A stretch of 17,533 bases of DNA from CAUTXO01 sp963542625 (lineage in GTDB: Bacteria > Campylobacterota > Campylobacteria > Campylobacterales > SZUA-545): assembly GCA_963542625.1 (NCBI GenBank), contig CAUTXO010000031.1, forward strand, positions 1-17,533, read 5' to 3'. This document shows, in pieces, positions 1-7,634 of the stretch. Position 1 is the stretch's first letter. Each line of letters opens with the position of its first letter. The position numbers and the translations under genes were made by a program. Under the pieces are notes generated by a model. The model ran no database searches. It saw nothing but the letters and a program-made list of their open reading frames with translations, and was not told the DNA's origin.

Positions 1-2
1 AC

Positions 3-176
3 CATTCAAAAATCATCATCTGTGATACTGATTTTATGATAATAGGAAGCTTCAACTGGCTAAGCTTTGGCGACAATAAAGACAGCAAAGATAAGAACGA
101 ACCAAGAAATGAAACATCAACTATCAACACAAACAAAAACGAAATAATGAAGCAAAAAGAAAAATTTAAAAAATAG
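3..176 (+). CDS. C-terminal end of a phospholipase-D-like (HKD) protein, partial
   Basis: Reading from base 3 gives 57 codons before a TAG stop at 174-176; the start lies outside the window. The first residues, HSKIIICDTDFMIIGSFNW, fit the PLD superfamily HKD pattern HxK-x4-D-x6-GS-x-N (His1, Lys3, Asp8, Gly15, Ser16, Asn18). Such motifs occur in phospholipases, cardiolipin synthases, NucA-like nucleases and PLD nuclease domains of helicase or defence proteins. The 'GSFNW' ending is common in the nuclease-like members, but the substrate cannot be told from this fragment. The motif is followed by about 35 residues rich in Lys, Asn and Glu, a polar tail. By hand count the fragment has about 30% G+C, far below the leftward genes next to it, and it has no RGATCY motif. 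I infer recent transfer or a genomic-island edge. It is convergent with the agmatine-deiminase-family gene. Confidence 0.72.
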   Translation, partial: HSKIIICDTDFMIIGSFNWLSFGDNKDSKDKNEPRNETSTINTNKNEIMKQKEKFKK

Positions 177-331
177 CTCACACCGCGCTCCGATGTATGC
201 GGTGGCAAAGTGCATAAAACAATGCAAATATTTATAAGCTAATCCTGCTAGGCATAAGATCTTTGCTTGCAATGTTTTGCTAGCTTAGTGCTGCAAATTT
301 AAAACAAGGCGCACCACTACGGCAAAGGATC
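177..331. other. Intergenic region between convergent genes
   Basis: These 155 bases separate the ends of two convergent genes. There is a six-base inverted repeat (CACCGC at 181-186 with GCGGTG at 199-204, loop of 12) but no T-run after it, so it is at best a weak terminator. One AAGATCTT palindrome is at 256-263 and a GGATCT at 327-332. I see no gene, RNA or clear promoter here. Confidence 0.5.
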
Positions 332-1285
332 TTAAGCATAAAAATTCATACTAGCGCAATGGACGGCGCCGCCTTGAGAGATCAAATTCCTGCAATCAAA
401 GGGCACGGCTTCTAGGCGCGGAAAGAGTTCTTGCAAGATCCCAAGTGCTAGGGCGTCGTTTTTATCGCCATAAGCCGGGACGATTAGCTTCGTGTTTGTC
501 GTTAAAAAATTGCAATAAGTAGCAGGCGTCGCGCCAAAGCTTGGCAGCGGAAGCGCAACAAGATTATAAGGTTTGCCGCTAGGCGTGCGAAAGGCCTGCA
601 ACTGTGCGCGCATAGCGGCTAGATCCTTATAATGCGGATACGCCGCATCGGCGCAAGAAGCGTAGGCAATGGTATCGCCCGGGCAAAATCTAGCAAGCAT
701 ATCGATGTGCGCGTCCGTGTCATCGTTTAAAAGCTCGCCGTGCTCAAGCCAAAGAAACCTTTTAACGCCAAGCGTTTTTGCCAAGATCTGCTCCACTTCT
801 TCTCTTGATTGCGCGTTGCGGTTTGGGTTTAGAATGGATCTTGTGCGCGCCATAAACGTCCCCGCGCCGTCGGTTTCTATCGCCCCGCCTTCAAGCGTAA
901 GCGGCGCGCTCACGCACGGCAAAAAGGCGTCGTTAAAGGCGTTGTCCTTTTCCGCTGCAAATTTATTGCCCCAGCCGTTAAAGGTAAAAGAGTTATAAAA
1001 AACCTTACCGTCTTCTTGCGTGCAAATTGCGCCGTAGTCTCTCGTCCAAGTGTCGTTGCAATCGTATTGAAAAAACTCAAGCCCGCTAAGATCTAGCCCA
1101 CTTAAGAAGCGCTTTGTTTGCGGTATGTCGTCTGTAATAAGCACGATTTTTTGCGGCAAAATTAGCCTAATTAGCTCCTTGTAATCTTGTCTAATGCGCG
1201 GCAAAATCGCTCGCCAAGGCGATTTGTCCGACGGAAACGACAAAAGAATAAAATCCTGCCGCTCCCATTTGGCAAAAAGTCTCAT
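332..1285 (-). CDS. Agmatine deiminase / peptidylarginine deiminase family protein
   Basis: A 317-residue protein of the PAD_porph family (agmatine deiminase, AguA-like). The family hydrolyses a guanidino group to a ureido group and ammonia; agmatine gives N-carbamoylputrescine. Landmarks are NDTWTRDYG at 77-85, EGGAIETDG at 132-140, DAHID at 191-195 with the likely catalytic His193, and SQGGAVHCAS at 303-312 with the likely nucleophile Cys310. Length is slightly short of the usual 340-370 residues, but all catalytic blocks are present. The start ATG (1283-1285) overlaps the carA stop as ATGA, so the two are translationally coupled. The expected partner, N-carbamoylputrescine amidase, is not in the window: the nitrilase-fold protein at 11022-11834 lacks its catalytic Cys. 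Agmatine itself is the likeliest substrate by family, but other guanidino compounds are possible. Confidence 0.85.
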   Translation of the reverse strand: MRLFAKWERQDFILLSFPSDKSPWRAILPRIRQDYKELIRLILPQKIVLITDDIPQTKRFLSGLDLSGLEFFQYDCNDTWTRDYGAICTQEDGKVFYNSFTFNGWGNKFAAEKDNAFNDAFLPCVSAPLTLEGGAIETDGAGTFMARTRSILNPNRNAQSREEVEQILAKTLGVKRFLWLEHGELLNDDTDAHIDMLARFCPGDTIAYASCADAAYPHYKDLAAMRAQLQAFRTPSGKPYNLVALPLPSFGATPATYCNFLTTNTKLIVPAYGDKNDALALGILQELFPRLEAVPFDCRNLISQGGAVHCASMNFYA

Positions 1286-2403
1286 AAGGATCTCACGAAC
1301 TGGCTAAAAATATACGATGAATCGTGCGTGCCGGGGCTAGCTTCTGGGTGGTGCTGGACGGAAAAAACCGGAAAATCCTTATAACGCACGCCCTCAACCG
1401 TGCCGTCAAAAAGATTTACGTGCGTAATCTCGGCGATTTTTTCTATGTCCTTTCGCACGCAATAGTTGTGGTTTTGCGCCGTGATCTCAACGCAAGAATT
1501 TTGCATATTTTTCACCGGGTGATTTGCGCCGTGCTGACCGAAGTTCATCTTGTAAGTGCCATAACCAAAAGCAATGCTTAAAAGCTGGTGCCCCAAACAT
1601 ATGCCAAAAATAGGAATGCAGGCGCGTATTAGCTCGCGGATATTGTCCGTGATTTCTTTTAGTAGCATTGGATCCCCAGGCCCGTTTGAGAGAAAAACGC
1701 CGTTTATTTTTTGCGCTCTAAAAAGCTCTAAGATCTTAGCCGGCGGGTAGTCGTGCGGGGCAACTTCCACGTTCAAGCCGCTTGAAACAAGGCTATTTAA
1801 GATGTTTTTTTTCACGCCAAAGTCTAAAACAAGCACTGTCTTTTCGGATTTTTCCGCGCGCCTATAGGCTTTTGCGGCAAAATCCCAAACGCCGCTTGAA
1901 TGCGTGTAGGACGTTTTTGTGCTGACTTCTTTTATGTAATTGATCTCTTTGATGTTCGCGGCGGCGCTTAGGATCTCTTGCAAACGGGCTTTGTCGTGAA
2001 TGAGCGTTGAAGCCACCATCATCATTGAGCCGCCATCTCGCACCATTTTCACAAGGCGCCTTGTATCAACGCCGCAAAGCCCAAGCGCGCCTTTGGATTT
2101 TAGAAACTCGCCTAGCGAGCGCTCGGATCTATAGTTTGATTTAAAATCGCTATACCTAGAAACTATCACGCCGCTTGCAAAAACGCTGGCGCTCTCGCAA
2201 TCTTGCGCGTTTGTGCCCACAACGCCAATCTCTGGCATAGAAAATACAACGAACTGCCCCGCGTAGCTTGGATCCGTAACTATCTCTTGATAGCCCGTCA
2301 TTGAAGTGTTAAAAACAATTTCGCCCGTTTTCGTGCCCGGCGCGCCAAAGCCCTTAGCCTGGATAAAGCAACCGTTCTCAAGCAAAATGGCGGCTGTATC
2401 CAT
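1282..2403 (-). CDS. carA: Carbamoyl-phosphate synthase small subunit
   Basis: This is the glutaminase subunit of carbamoyl-phosphate synthase, which supplies ammonia to CarB for pyrimidine and arginine synthesis. The N-terminal domain has the typical NTSMTGYQEIVTDPSYAGQ block. The C-terminal class I glutamine amidotransferase domain has GVFLSNGPGDP, the nucleophile Cys in FGICLGHQ (residue 269) and the His and Glu in QHHPEASPG (352, 354). The usual length is about 360-380 residues. Two starts are possible: GTG at 2406 or the next codon, ATG at 2403. I prefer ATG (373 residues), which overlaps the DUF507 stop as TGATG. CarB is not in the window. Co-transcription with a guanidino-hydrolysing enzyme would place two steps of nitrogen and carbamoyl metabolism together, although the coupling may only reflect gene packing. 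Confidence 0.96.
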   Translation of the reverse strand: MDTAAILLENGCFIQAKGFGAPGTKTGEIVFNTSMTGYQEIVTDPSYAGQFVVFSMPEIGVVGTNAQDCESASVFASGVIVSRYSDFKSNYRSERSLGEFLKSKGALGLCGVDTRRLVKMVRDGGSMMMVASTLIHDKARLQEILSAAANIKEINYIKEVSTKTSYTHSSGVWDFAAKAYRRAEKSEKTVLVLDFGVKKNILNSLVSSGLNVEVAPHDYPPAKILELFRAQKINGVFLSNGPGDPMLLKEITDNIRELIRACIPIFGICLGHQLLSIAFGYGTYKMNFGQHGANHPVKNMQNSCVEITAQNHNYCVRKDIEKIAEITHVNLFDGTVEGVRYKDFPVFSVQHHPEASPGTHDSSYIFSQFVRSL

Positions 2404-2951
2404 CACATACCTATCTTATTCATTTCCTCTACAAAATACTTTTCAAATAAGATGTCGTATTCTTCCGTGCCCCTTTTTATCTGCCTTTTTAGCGATAGGA
2501 TCTTTTCTCTAACCCTATCTTCAACGCTTTCTTGCGCCTTGCCAAAGTCAAAAATGGAGCGCAAAATTTGGCTGATTATTCTATTTTCACTCACGTCAAA
2601 AAGTATCAGATCTTCGTCATAAAGCTTGTTTAGCACTAGATGCGAAATATTGTTGTATCTGTCTTCTTTGTCAAAAATAAACCCATCTTCTTCGCAAATT
2701 TTTTTCTTAATCATCCAAAAAAGCTGTTTTCTATCAACGCGTTGGAATTCGATTTCTTCGTCATTCTCTTCCAAAATTTCATAAGCTTCAGCGTCTATTT
2801 CTTGCTCTTTTTGAATGTCTTCTAGTAGCACGGTTTTTATGGCCGCCGTCGCCGGATCCATCCCTTGCGAAAATTTTACAAGTTTATTATTCATCAGATC
2901 TCTGGCAATTCTAGCCGCAACAAGTTCTGCCTGATTTGCTTTGATTTTCAT
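2403..2951 (-). CDS. DUF507 family protein of unknown function
   Basis: A 182-residue acidic protein of the DUF507 family, common in Campylobacterota and Aquificota. I recall a homologue in the same place before carA in C. jejuni (Cj1495c). It has no signal peptide or membrane segment and is probably cytoplasmic and largely helical. Long charged helices lie near residues 40-75 (rich in Glu and Asp) and 140-180. The start ATG has a good ribosome site, AGGA six bases upstream, and a TATAAT box 29 bases before it, making this the first gene of a DUF507-carA-deiminase unit. Its stop overlaps the carA start. No function can be assigned; nothing in the sequence indicates catalytic residues. Confidence 0.88.
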   Translation of the reverse strand: MKIKANQAELVAARIARDLMNNKLVKFSQGMDPATAAIKTVLLEDIQKEQEIDAEAYEILEENDEEIEFQRVDRKQLFWMIKKKICEEDGFIFDKEDRYNNISHLVLNKLYDEDLILFDVSENRIISQILRSIFDFGKAQESVEDRVREKILSLKRQIKRGTEEYDILFEKYFVEEMNKIGM

Positions 2952-2979
2952 ATAAATTCCTAAGCTTGTGGTGCGGGCA

Positions 2980-2990
2980 ATTATATCAAA
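2980..2990 (-). promoter_or_regulatory. Extended -10 promoter for DUF507-carA-deiminase
   Basis: On the minus strand the sequence reads TTTGATATAAT: a perfect TATAAT with an upstream TG in extended -10 spacing. Transcription should begin near 2973, about 22 bases before the DUF507 ATG. No good -35 is visible, which is usual for sigma-70 promoters in this phylum. It lies in a 54-base gap, the longest between leftward genes. Confidence 0.6.
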
Positions 2991-3005
2991 CTTGTTGTAA
3001 AAGTT

Positions 3006-3518
3006 TTACTCGCTAAAAGGCGGGCCCTTTTTTAAGATCTCGGTTATTTTTGCGGCGTTTGCCGGCTGCATTTTTGCAAGAATTGCCGCTGTGGTTTTTG
3101 GCTCTAGCGCATAAAGAATAAACGCGGCTTCCGGCGCTTTCATATTCTCAAGCACGCTCGCTGCGGGCGCTGGCTTCATTTTTGCATACAGATCCACGAC
3201 CTTATTTGACTTTTTATTTTCAATCGCCGCTAGGATCTCTTCGTTTTTCTTTTTTTCTTTGGTAATCTGCGCGCGCAAGGCTTCAAGCTCATCTTTTTGC
3301 TTTTTTATCTGCGCTAGCGCCATCTCAAGATCTTTCCTTTTTGCCGCAATATCCCGCTCGTTTTGCGCTCTTATTTGCTCTAGATCTCGCTTAGCTTCAT
3401 CAATCGCTGATATTTGCGCGGAGAGCTCTAGCTTTCTTTTGTTAAAGATCTCGTTGCAATCAACGCTATCAAGTGCGTTGGCAACACACACAAGCGCCAA
3501 AACATAAACAAGCTTCAT
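3006..3518 (-). CDS. MotE-like / MgtE-N-fold periplasmic coiled-coil protein
   Basis: A 170-residue exported protein. It has a short signal sequence (MKLVYVLALVCVANA, likely cut after ANA), then a coiled coil at about 25-105 rich in Lys, Glu and Gln. A C-terminal domain at about 108-165 has repeated 'KMKPAPAA', 'MKAPEAA', 'LEPKTTAA', 'MQPANAA' units typical of MotE and MgtE-N (FliG-like) folds. MotE-family proteins assist flagellar motor parts. I recall the C. jejuni homologue in this position (Cj1496c) as a periplasmic glycoprotein linked to invasion and colonisation; this copy has no D/E-x-N-x-S/T glycosylation sequon. The start overlaps the fliJ stop as ATGA, and the fliJ-purA neighbourhood supports a flagellar role. 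The signal segment could instead remain as a membrane anchor. Confidence 0.8.
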   Translation of the reverse strand: MKLVYVLALVCVANALDSVDCNEIFNKRKLELSAQISAIDEAKRDLEQIRAQNERDIAAKRKDLEMALAQIKKQKDELEALRAQITKEKKKNEEILAAIENKKSNKVVDLYAKMKPAPAASVLENMKAPEAAFILYALEPKTTAAILAKMQPANAAKITEILKKGPPFSE

Positions 3519-3946
3519 CTTTTTAGGCGCCGCCCCGTCGCAAAAGCGCGCCCCGCAAGCTCGTCCAAAAACTTGGCTTCTTTTAGATCCATTGCCTTTT
3601 GCAAGCGCATTTTTTCTTGGTCGTCTAGGTATTTAAACTTTTCATATTCAAGGCTTGCTTCTTGGTAAAGCGCCTTTTTGACGTTTAGATCCGAGTAAAG
3701 CGCGGCAAGCTCTTGCTCCTTTCTTGCTAAATCGCCAAAAAACGTCTGCCTAAGCAAGCTATCTTGCCTAAGCGCGGCAATGCTCCCGCTTGTTTGCGCT
3801 CTCAAGATTTCACGCGAGCTAGCTTCGGCTTCATCAATTTCATCTTGCTTGCTTTGGTGGAGTGCCTTTGCACGCTCTAGCTCTAGCCCGGCGCGCTCTA
3901 GGGCGATGTTTTTTACCTTTAAGATCTGCGTAAATTTTGTTTGCAT
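3515..3946 (-). CDS. fliJ: FliJ-like flagellar export coiled-coil protein
   Basis: A 143-residue protein that is almost wholly alpha-helical coiled coil, rich in Ala, Glu, Lys and Leu, without signal peptide or membrane segment. FliJ is the central stalk of the flagellar export ATPase FliI and interacts with FlhA and export chaperones. It starts MQTKFTQILKVKN, and 'FKYLDDQE' near residue 108 matches the FliJ style of long helices. Sequence identity in this family is low, so position matters: I recall the H. pylori homologue HP0256 also lying beside purA (HP0255). The ATG overlaps the purA TAA by one base (TAATG), and the stop overlaps the next gene, so the motility genes are translated with an adenine-nucleotide gene. 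Confidence 0.8.
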   Translation of the reverse strand: MQTKFTQILKVKNIALERAGLELERAKALHQSKQDEIDEAEASSREILRAQTSGSIAALRQDSLLRQTFFGDLARKEQELAALYSDLNVKKALYQEASLEYEKFKYLDDQEKMRLQKAMDLKEAKFLDELAGRAFATGRRLKR

Positions 3947-5187
3947 TATCTAAAAATCGTATCGTTTCTATCGGGGCTAGTGGATATTATGCTAATTTTC
4001 ACGCCCACGAGCCGCTCAACGGCAAGGACGTAATCTCGCGCGGCTTGCGGAAGATCTTCCCACTTTCTAGCGCGCGCTGAGTTATCCCAGCCAGCAAATT
4101 CTTCATAAACAGGCGTAACGCCGTCTAAATCGCCCGCAAAATCACGCGTTTGCACGCCGTCAATTTCATACGCGGTGCAAACTTTTACCGTTTTAAAGCC
4201 ATCAAGCACGTCTAGCTTCATCATACAAAGATCCGTGCAACCGTTTAGCTTAGCTGAATAAGCCGCTGCAACGGCGTCAAACCAGCCGCAACGCCTTTTG
4301 CGCTTTGTAACCGTGCCGTATTCGTTCCCCTTTTGCGCTAGCTCATCGCCCACCACGCCAAGATCTTCTGTCGGAAAGGGGCCGTTGCCAACGCGCGTTG
4401 CGTATGCTTTGGCAATGCCGTAAATCCGCCCAAGATCTGATGGCGCAAGCCCCGTGCCTACACAAGCGCCGGCTGAAACGGTAGAAGAGCTTGTTACGTA
4501 AGGGTATGTCCCGTGATCTATATCAAGCATTGTGCCCTGCGCGCCTTCTAGCAAGATCTTCTTGTCTTTTTTTGCCGCGTGCAAAAGGCTGAAAGTATCT
4601 GCGATGAAAGGGCTTAGAGCGCTAGAGTATTCCATAATATCCGCGCTAAGCTTTTGCCTGTCTATCTCCACGCCAAGGCTTTCAAAATACGCCTTGTTTA
4701 GATCCAAGTAGACTTCAAGCTTTTGCACTAGATCTTTCGGGCGCAAAAGCTCGCTAGCGCGCACGCCCTGCCTTGAGATCTTATCAGCATAGCAAGGTCC
4801 TATTCCCCTACCCGTTGTGCCGATGGCGGCGGATTTTTTCTGCGTCTCACGCGCCTTGTCTATAGCGATGTGGTAGTCTAGGATCAAGTGCGCCCTGGAG
4901 CTCACAAACAGCCTGCCTTGCATATTGCCAAACATTTGTATTTCTTTGATGAGCTGCGGCGCATACAAAACAACGCCGTTGCCGATGACGTTTTTAGCGT
5001 TTGCGTTCAAAACGCCCGACGGCATAAGTGATAGCGCGATTTTTTTGCCATCTAAGACAATCGTATGCCCCGCGTTATGCCCGCCTTGGTAACGCACAAC
5101 GTAATCGTATTTTGCGGCAAAAAGATCCACCATTTTGCCCTTGCCCTCATCGCCCCACTGAATTCCTACTATTAAGTCCGCTTTCAT
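3946..5187 (-). CDS. purA: Adenylosuccinate synthase
   Basis: A complete 413-residue adenylosuccinate synthetase, which joins IMP and aspartate using GTP in the first committed step to AMP. The P-loop-like GDEGKGK is at 12-18 with catalytic Asp13, and GGHNAGHT at 35-42 includes catalytic His41. GTTGRGIGP binds IMP and GAQGTMLDID lies mid-protein. The C-terminal part holds TKRKRRCGW, with the loop that binds aspartate further on. Length is slightly below the 430 of enteric enzymes, as is normal in Campylobacter. The ATG has AAAGG six bases upstream and a TATAAT box at 5204-5209, so purA may have its own promoter feeding fliJ and the MotE-like gene. Confidence 0.97.
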   Translation of the reverse strand: MKADLIVGIQWGDEGKGKMVDLFAAKYDYVVRYQGGHNAGHTIVLDGKKIALSLMPSGVLNANAKNVIGNGVVLYAPQLIKEIQMFGNMQGRLFVSSRAHLILDYHIAIDKARETQKKSAAIGTTGRGIGPCYADKISRQGVRASELLRPKDLVQKLEVYLDLNKAYFESLGVEIDRQKLSADIMEYSSALSPFIADTFSLLHAAKKDKKILLEGAQGTMLDIDHGTYPYVTSSSTVSAGACVGTGLAPSDLGRIYGIAKAYATRVGNGPFPTEDLGVVGDELAQKGNEYGTVTKRKRRCGWFDAVAAAYSAKLNGCTDLCMMKLDVLDGFKTVKVCTAYEIDGVQTRDFAGDLDGVTPVYEEFAGWDNSARARKWEDLPQAARDYVLAVERLVGVKISIISTSPDRNDTIFR

Positions 5188-5203
5188 TTAAAACCTTTGC
5201 CCG

Positions 5204-5212
5204 ATTATACCT
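5204..5212 (-). promoter_or_regulatory. -10 box of a likely internal promoter for purA-fliJ
   Basis: The minus strand reads AGGTATAAT here, a perfect TATAAT in the 33-base gap before purA. Transcription would begin near 5197. The -35 region would fall in the end of the preceding gene and shows no clear match. The gap also holds an AGATCT at 5217-5222 that crosses the stop codon of the upstream gene. Confidence 0.5.
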
Positions 5213-5220
5213 AAAGAGAT

Positions 5221-5502
5221 CTAGCCAAAATACCGCCGCACCAAAACTTCAAAAATTACAGCCACCAAAAACACAAAAACGCTCGGGAGCAAAACCGCGC
5301 GCAAAAATCCCCTTTTGCGCCCTCCCCCAAGATCTTGCGCGGCTTTTAAGCGGCTAAACGCAACGCGCGCACCGTCTAGCCTTGTGCCAAGCGCGTCCTT
5401 TGATTTTTTAAGATCCACTTGCTCTAGCGCCACGCCGTATTTCGTCTCATATTTGCGCGCAAGGGCTAGGAGCTCTTCTTCAAAACGTTCTTCTAAGCTC
5501 AC
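5221..5502 (-). CDS. Small single-span membrane protein of unknown function
   Basis: A 93-residue protein I do not recognise. Residues 1-60 are charged and helical, and residues 68-88 form one membrane span (LRAVLLPSVFVFLVAVIFEV), preceded by GRKRGFLR. The positive charge suggests a cytoplasmic N-terminus. The start is GTG at 5500-5502, inside the end of the YigZ-family gene with a 23-base overlap. It is chosen because AAGGA lies eight bases upstream and no other start has a better site. The tight overlap suggests coupling to the upstream gene. It could be a small partner of the YigZ-family protein or the MscS channel, but nothing in the sequence proves that. Confidence 0.72.
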   Translation of the reverse strand: MSLEERFEEELLALARKYETKYGVALEQVDLKKSKDALGTRLDGARVAFSRLKAAQDLGGGRKRGFLRAVLLPSVFVFLVAVIFEVLVRRYFG

Positions 5503-6040
5503 TCAAGGCTTCCTTTTGCGCTTCTATAAAATACTCTAAGCCTAAAAAACCGCTCGATGGCTCGCGCGCTAAGATCTTAGCACCACTCTTGCGGCAAGCG
5601 TTTTCAAAGCCAGAGCTTTTTTGAAAGGAGATAGCAAATTCCGCGCGCTCTAGCTGCACGTATGGCAAAACTTTAGCGCTACCAAGTGCAAGACGCGCGC
5701 TTTCTTGATACGCCCTAGATAGCCCGCCCGTGCCTAGCTTAACCCCGCCAAAATACCTAACCACAATAAGCCCCGCGTTAATAAGATCCCTTGCCCTTAG
5801 CAAAAACAAAAGCGGCATACCAGACGTCCCGCTTGGTTCGCCATCATCGCTAAAGCTTTCTTTGGTCTCACCAGCAGCACCAAAGATCCTAAGCGCCCTA
5901 ACAAAATGCGCCGCCTTTTTGTGCTCTACCTTTAGATCCGCTAGCGCCGCTTCAAACTCACTTGCGGGCAAAAAATGCGCCAAAAACACGGAGCGCTTGA
6001 CTTCAAGCCTTGCAAAAGCCGCGTCTTTTATTGTTTGCAT
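5480..6040 (-). CDS. YigZ/IMPACT family protein (UPF0029)
   Basis: A 186-residue IMPACT/YigZ family protein. The signature block is clear near residues 65-110: DDGEPSGTSGMPLL, then LINAGLIVVRYFGGVKLGTG and GLSRAYQ. Eukaryotic IMPACT proteins bind GCN1 and modulate translation stress signalling; the bacterial role is uncertain, with a ribosomal S5-like fold suggesting nucleic-acid binding. The family is usually about 200 residues, so the protein is complete apart from a somewhat short C-terminal domain. The longest reading starts with TTG at 6043, but the next codon, ATG at 6040, overlaps the stop of the channel gene as ATGA and is preferred. Confidence 0.9.
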   Translation of the reverse strand: MQTIKDAAFARLEVKRSVFLAHFLPASEFEAALADLKVEHKKAAHFVRALRIFGAAGETKESFSDDGEPSGTSGMPLLFLLRARDLINAGLIVVRYFGGVKLGTGGLSRAYQESARLALGSAKVLPYVQLERAEFAISFQKSSGFENACRKSGAKILAREPSSGFLGLEYFIEAQKEALSELRRTF

Positions 6041-7629
6041 CAAAACCCCGCGTGGCGGCTTGCGGGCCTGCTTGAGAGCATAACCGTTTGCGATGGGTAG
6101 GCAATTTTAATATCGGGCGCGGCGTTATAAGCTTCTACGATCTCGGCGCTAATGTTGCTGCGGAGAGTGAGCGTGGCGTAAGAGTTTGTGAGATACCACG
6201 CGCTAATTTTTATGCCGTAATTTTCAATAAACGTATAAACTCTAGGCTCTGGGTTAAAGTTGCGGATATGATACGCGCCGCGCAAGTCGTTCATTTGTTT
6301 GCGCGTGATGTCCGTGTAGCCTTTTGAGTATTTTTTGACAATATCGCGCGCAATATGCACCGCCTTTTTGTGATTTGACGTGAATGTGATCATAATATCC
6401 ACGCCATCCCAGACGGTTTTTAGCCCGCTGAATGTGTAATTTAGAATAATGGAGCTAAAAATGTAGTTGTTTGGGAACATAATCACGCGCCCCGTGCGCC
6501 TGTTGGTGGTGTATGACGTGAGCGTTACGTCTTCAAAAAGCGTTACGCGCGTTAGGGAAATTTCTAGCACGTCGCCGACGTATTCAAAGTTATCTTTTGT
6601 GATTTTTATGCGGTCGCCAACGTGAATTGAGCCGCCAAGCACGATGACAAACCAGCCTAGCATATTCATAAACCAGTCTTTCATCGCGATGGCAATACCG
6701 GCTGAGACAAAACCCAAAACGGTAATAAAATACGTTAGGTTGTTGATGTAGTTAAACGTAAGCACGAACGCCGCGATTAAAAAGCCCGTGATGTTAATGA
6801 CGCGGTAGATGTTAAAAACGCGGTTAGAATCTTCGACCGTCTTTTTAACAAGCATTTTCACAAACAAGCTCGCGATAAACAAAAACACCAAAAACACCAA
6901 GATCTTAACGCCTTTGATCCCTTCGGCTGCGATCTTTACCTTCAAAGCGCTTTCAATTTCTTGCGTTTTTTTGTTATGCACGGCAAGGGTCGTTGTAAAA
7001 ATTTCTTGCACGTGGCGCAATTCCGCAAGGATTGCCCGCACGTCTTGCGCGCGCTTTTTTAAGGGCGCTGGGTCATCATCGCCAAAGGGCGCAAGGCTAA
7101 GCATTTGCGCTAGGAGCTCGTCCTTTTCCTTTAGGTGCTCTAGCGTCTCTTGCAAGCTGGCTAGCTGCTTTTCATAGGTCTTTTTTTTGGCGTTTAGATC
7201 GCTTAGATACGAAAGCGCGGTAAAAATAGAAAAGGGGTTCGTAATTTCAGGCGCTGGGCTTATTTCATCAACTCTCGTTAGGCTTTCATAAGGGTTTTGC
7301 CCGATCTCGCCAAGTAGCGAGAGCTTAGATCTTGCCGTGGCAAGCTCAGCGTTTAGCGACGCCATTTCCATTTTCACAGGGCGCGTTTGCGGGAGCTTGC
7401 CAAGATCTCTTAGCCTGCGGCTCGTATCGGCGATTTTTTGGCGAATGGCGTTGTATTCTTGGTGGTCGTAATAGCGCTTGACCCAAAAGCCGTTTTTGTC
7501 AATGAGCGCGTCGATTTTTTGCAATCTTTGCAAATTTGCGTTTAGCTCATCGCCCGCGCCCGCGCTGCTTGTGGCATTATCGCCAAAGGCAAAAAGAACA
7601 AAAAAAGCAAATAAAATAAGTTGTTTCAA
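6040..7629 (-). CDS. MscS-family mechanosensitive channel with large periplasmic domain
   Basis: A 529-residue MscS-type channel, a tension-gated inner-membrane valve that releases solutes on osmotic down-shock. It has a signal peptide (about 1-16) and a periplasmic helical domain to about 238. Membrane spans lie near 241-260, 278-296 and 299-318. The pore-lining helix follows (GFVSAGIAIAMKDWFMNMLG, 307-326). The MscS beta domain starts at HVGDRIKI (336-343) and a mixed C-terminal domain ends near 515. This layout is closer to larger MscK/YnaI-like relatives than to E. coli MscS. The start is TTG at 7627-7629, supported by TAAGG eight bases upstream inside the end of aroB and by the signal peptide right after it. 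I recall the same pairing with aroB in C. jejuni. RGATCY motifs are scarce here (three, all in the 5' part). Confidence 0.9.
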   Translation of the reverse strand: MKQLILFAFFVLFAFGDNATSSAGAGDELNANLQRLQKIDALIDKNGFWVKRYYDHQEYNAIRQKIADTSRRLRDLGKLPQTRPVKMEMASLNAELATARSKLSLLGEIGQNPYESLTRVDEISPAPEITNPFSIFTALSYLSDLNAKKKTYEKQLASLQETLEHLKEKDELLAQMLSLAPFGDDDPAPLKKRAQDVRAILAELRHVQEIFTTTLAVHNKKTQEIESALKVKIAAEGIKGVKILVFLVFLFIASLFVKMLVKKTVEDSNRVFNIYRVINITGFLIAAFVLTFNYINNLTYFITVLGFVSAGIAIAMKDWFMNMLGWFVIVLGGSIHVGDRIKITKDNFEYVGDVLEISLTRVTLFEDVTLTSYTTNRRTGRVIMFPNNYIFSSIILNYTFSGLKTVWDGVDIMITFTSNHKKAVHIARDIVKKYSKGYTDITRKQMNDLRGAYHIRNFNPEPRVYTFIENYGIKISAWYLTNSYATLTLRSNISAEIVEAYNAAPDIKIAYPSQTVMLSSRPASRHAGF

Positions 7630-7634
7630 GCCCT

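Noticed and set aside
181..204. Inverted repeat as a bidirectional terminator between the PLD and deiminase genes
   Set aside because: The stem is only six bases with a 12-base loop and no T-run on either strand.
669..998. Rightward open frame of 109 codons inside the deiminase gene
   Set aside because: It lies wholly within a gene with clear catalytic motifs on the other strand, has no family resemblance and is low in complexity.
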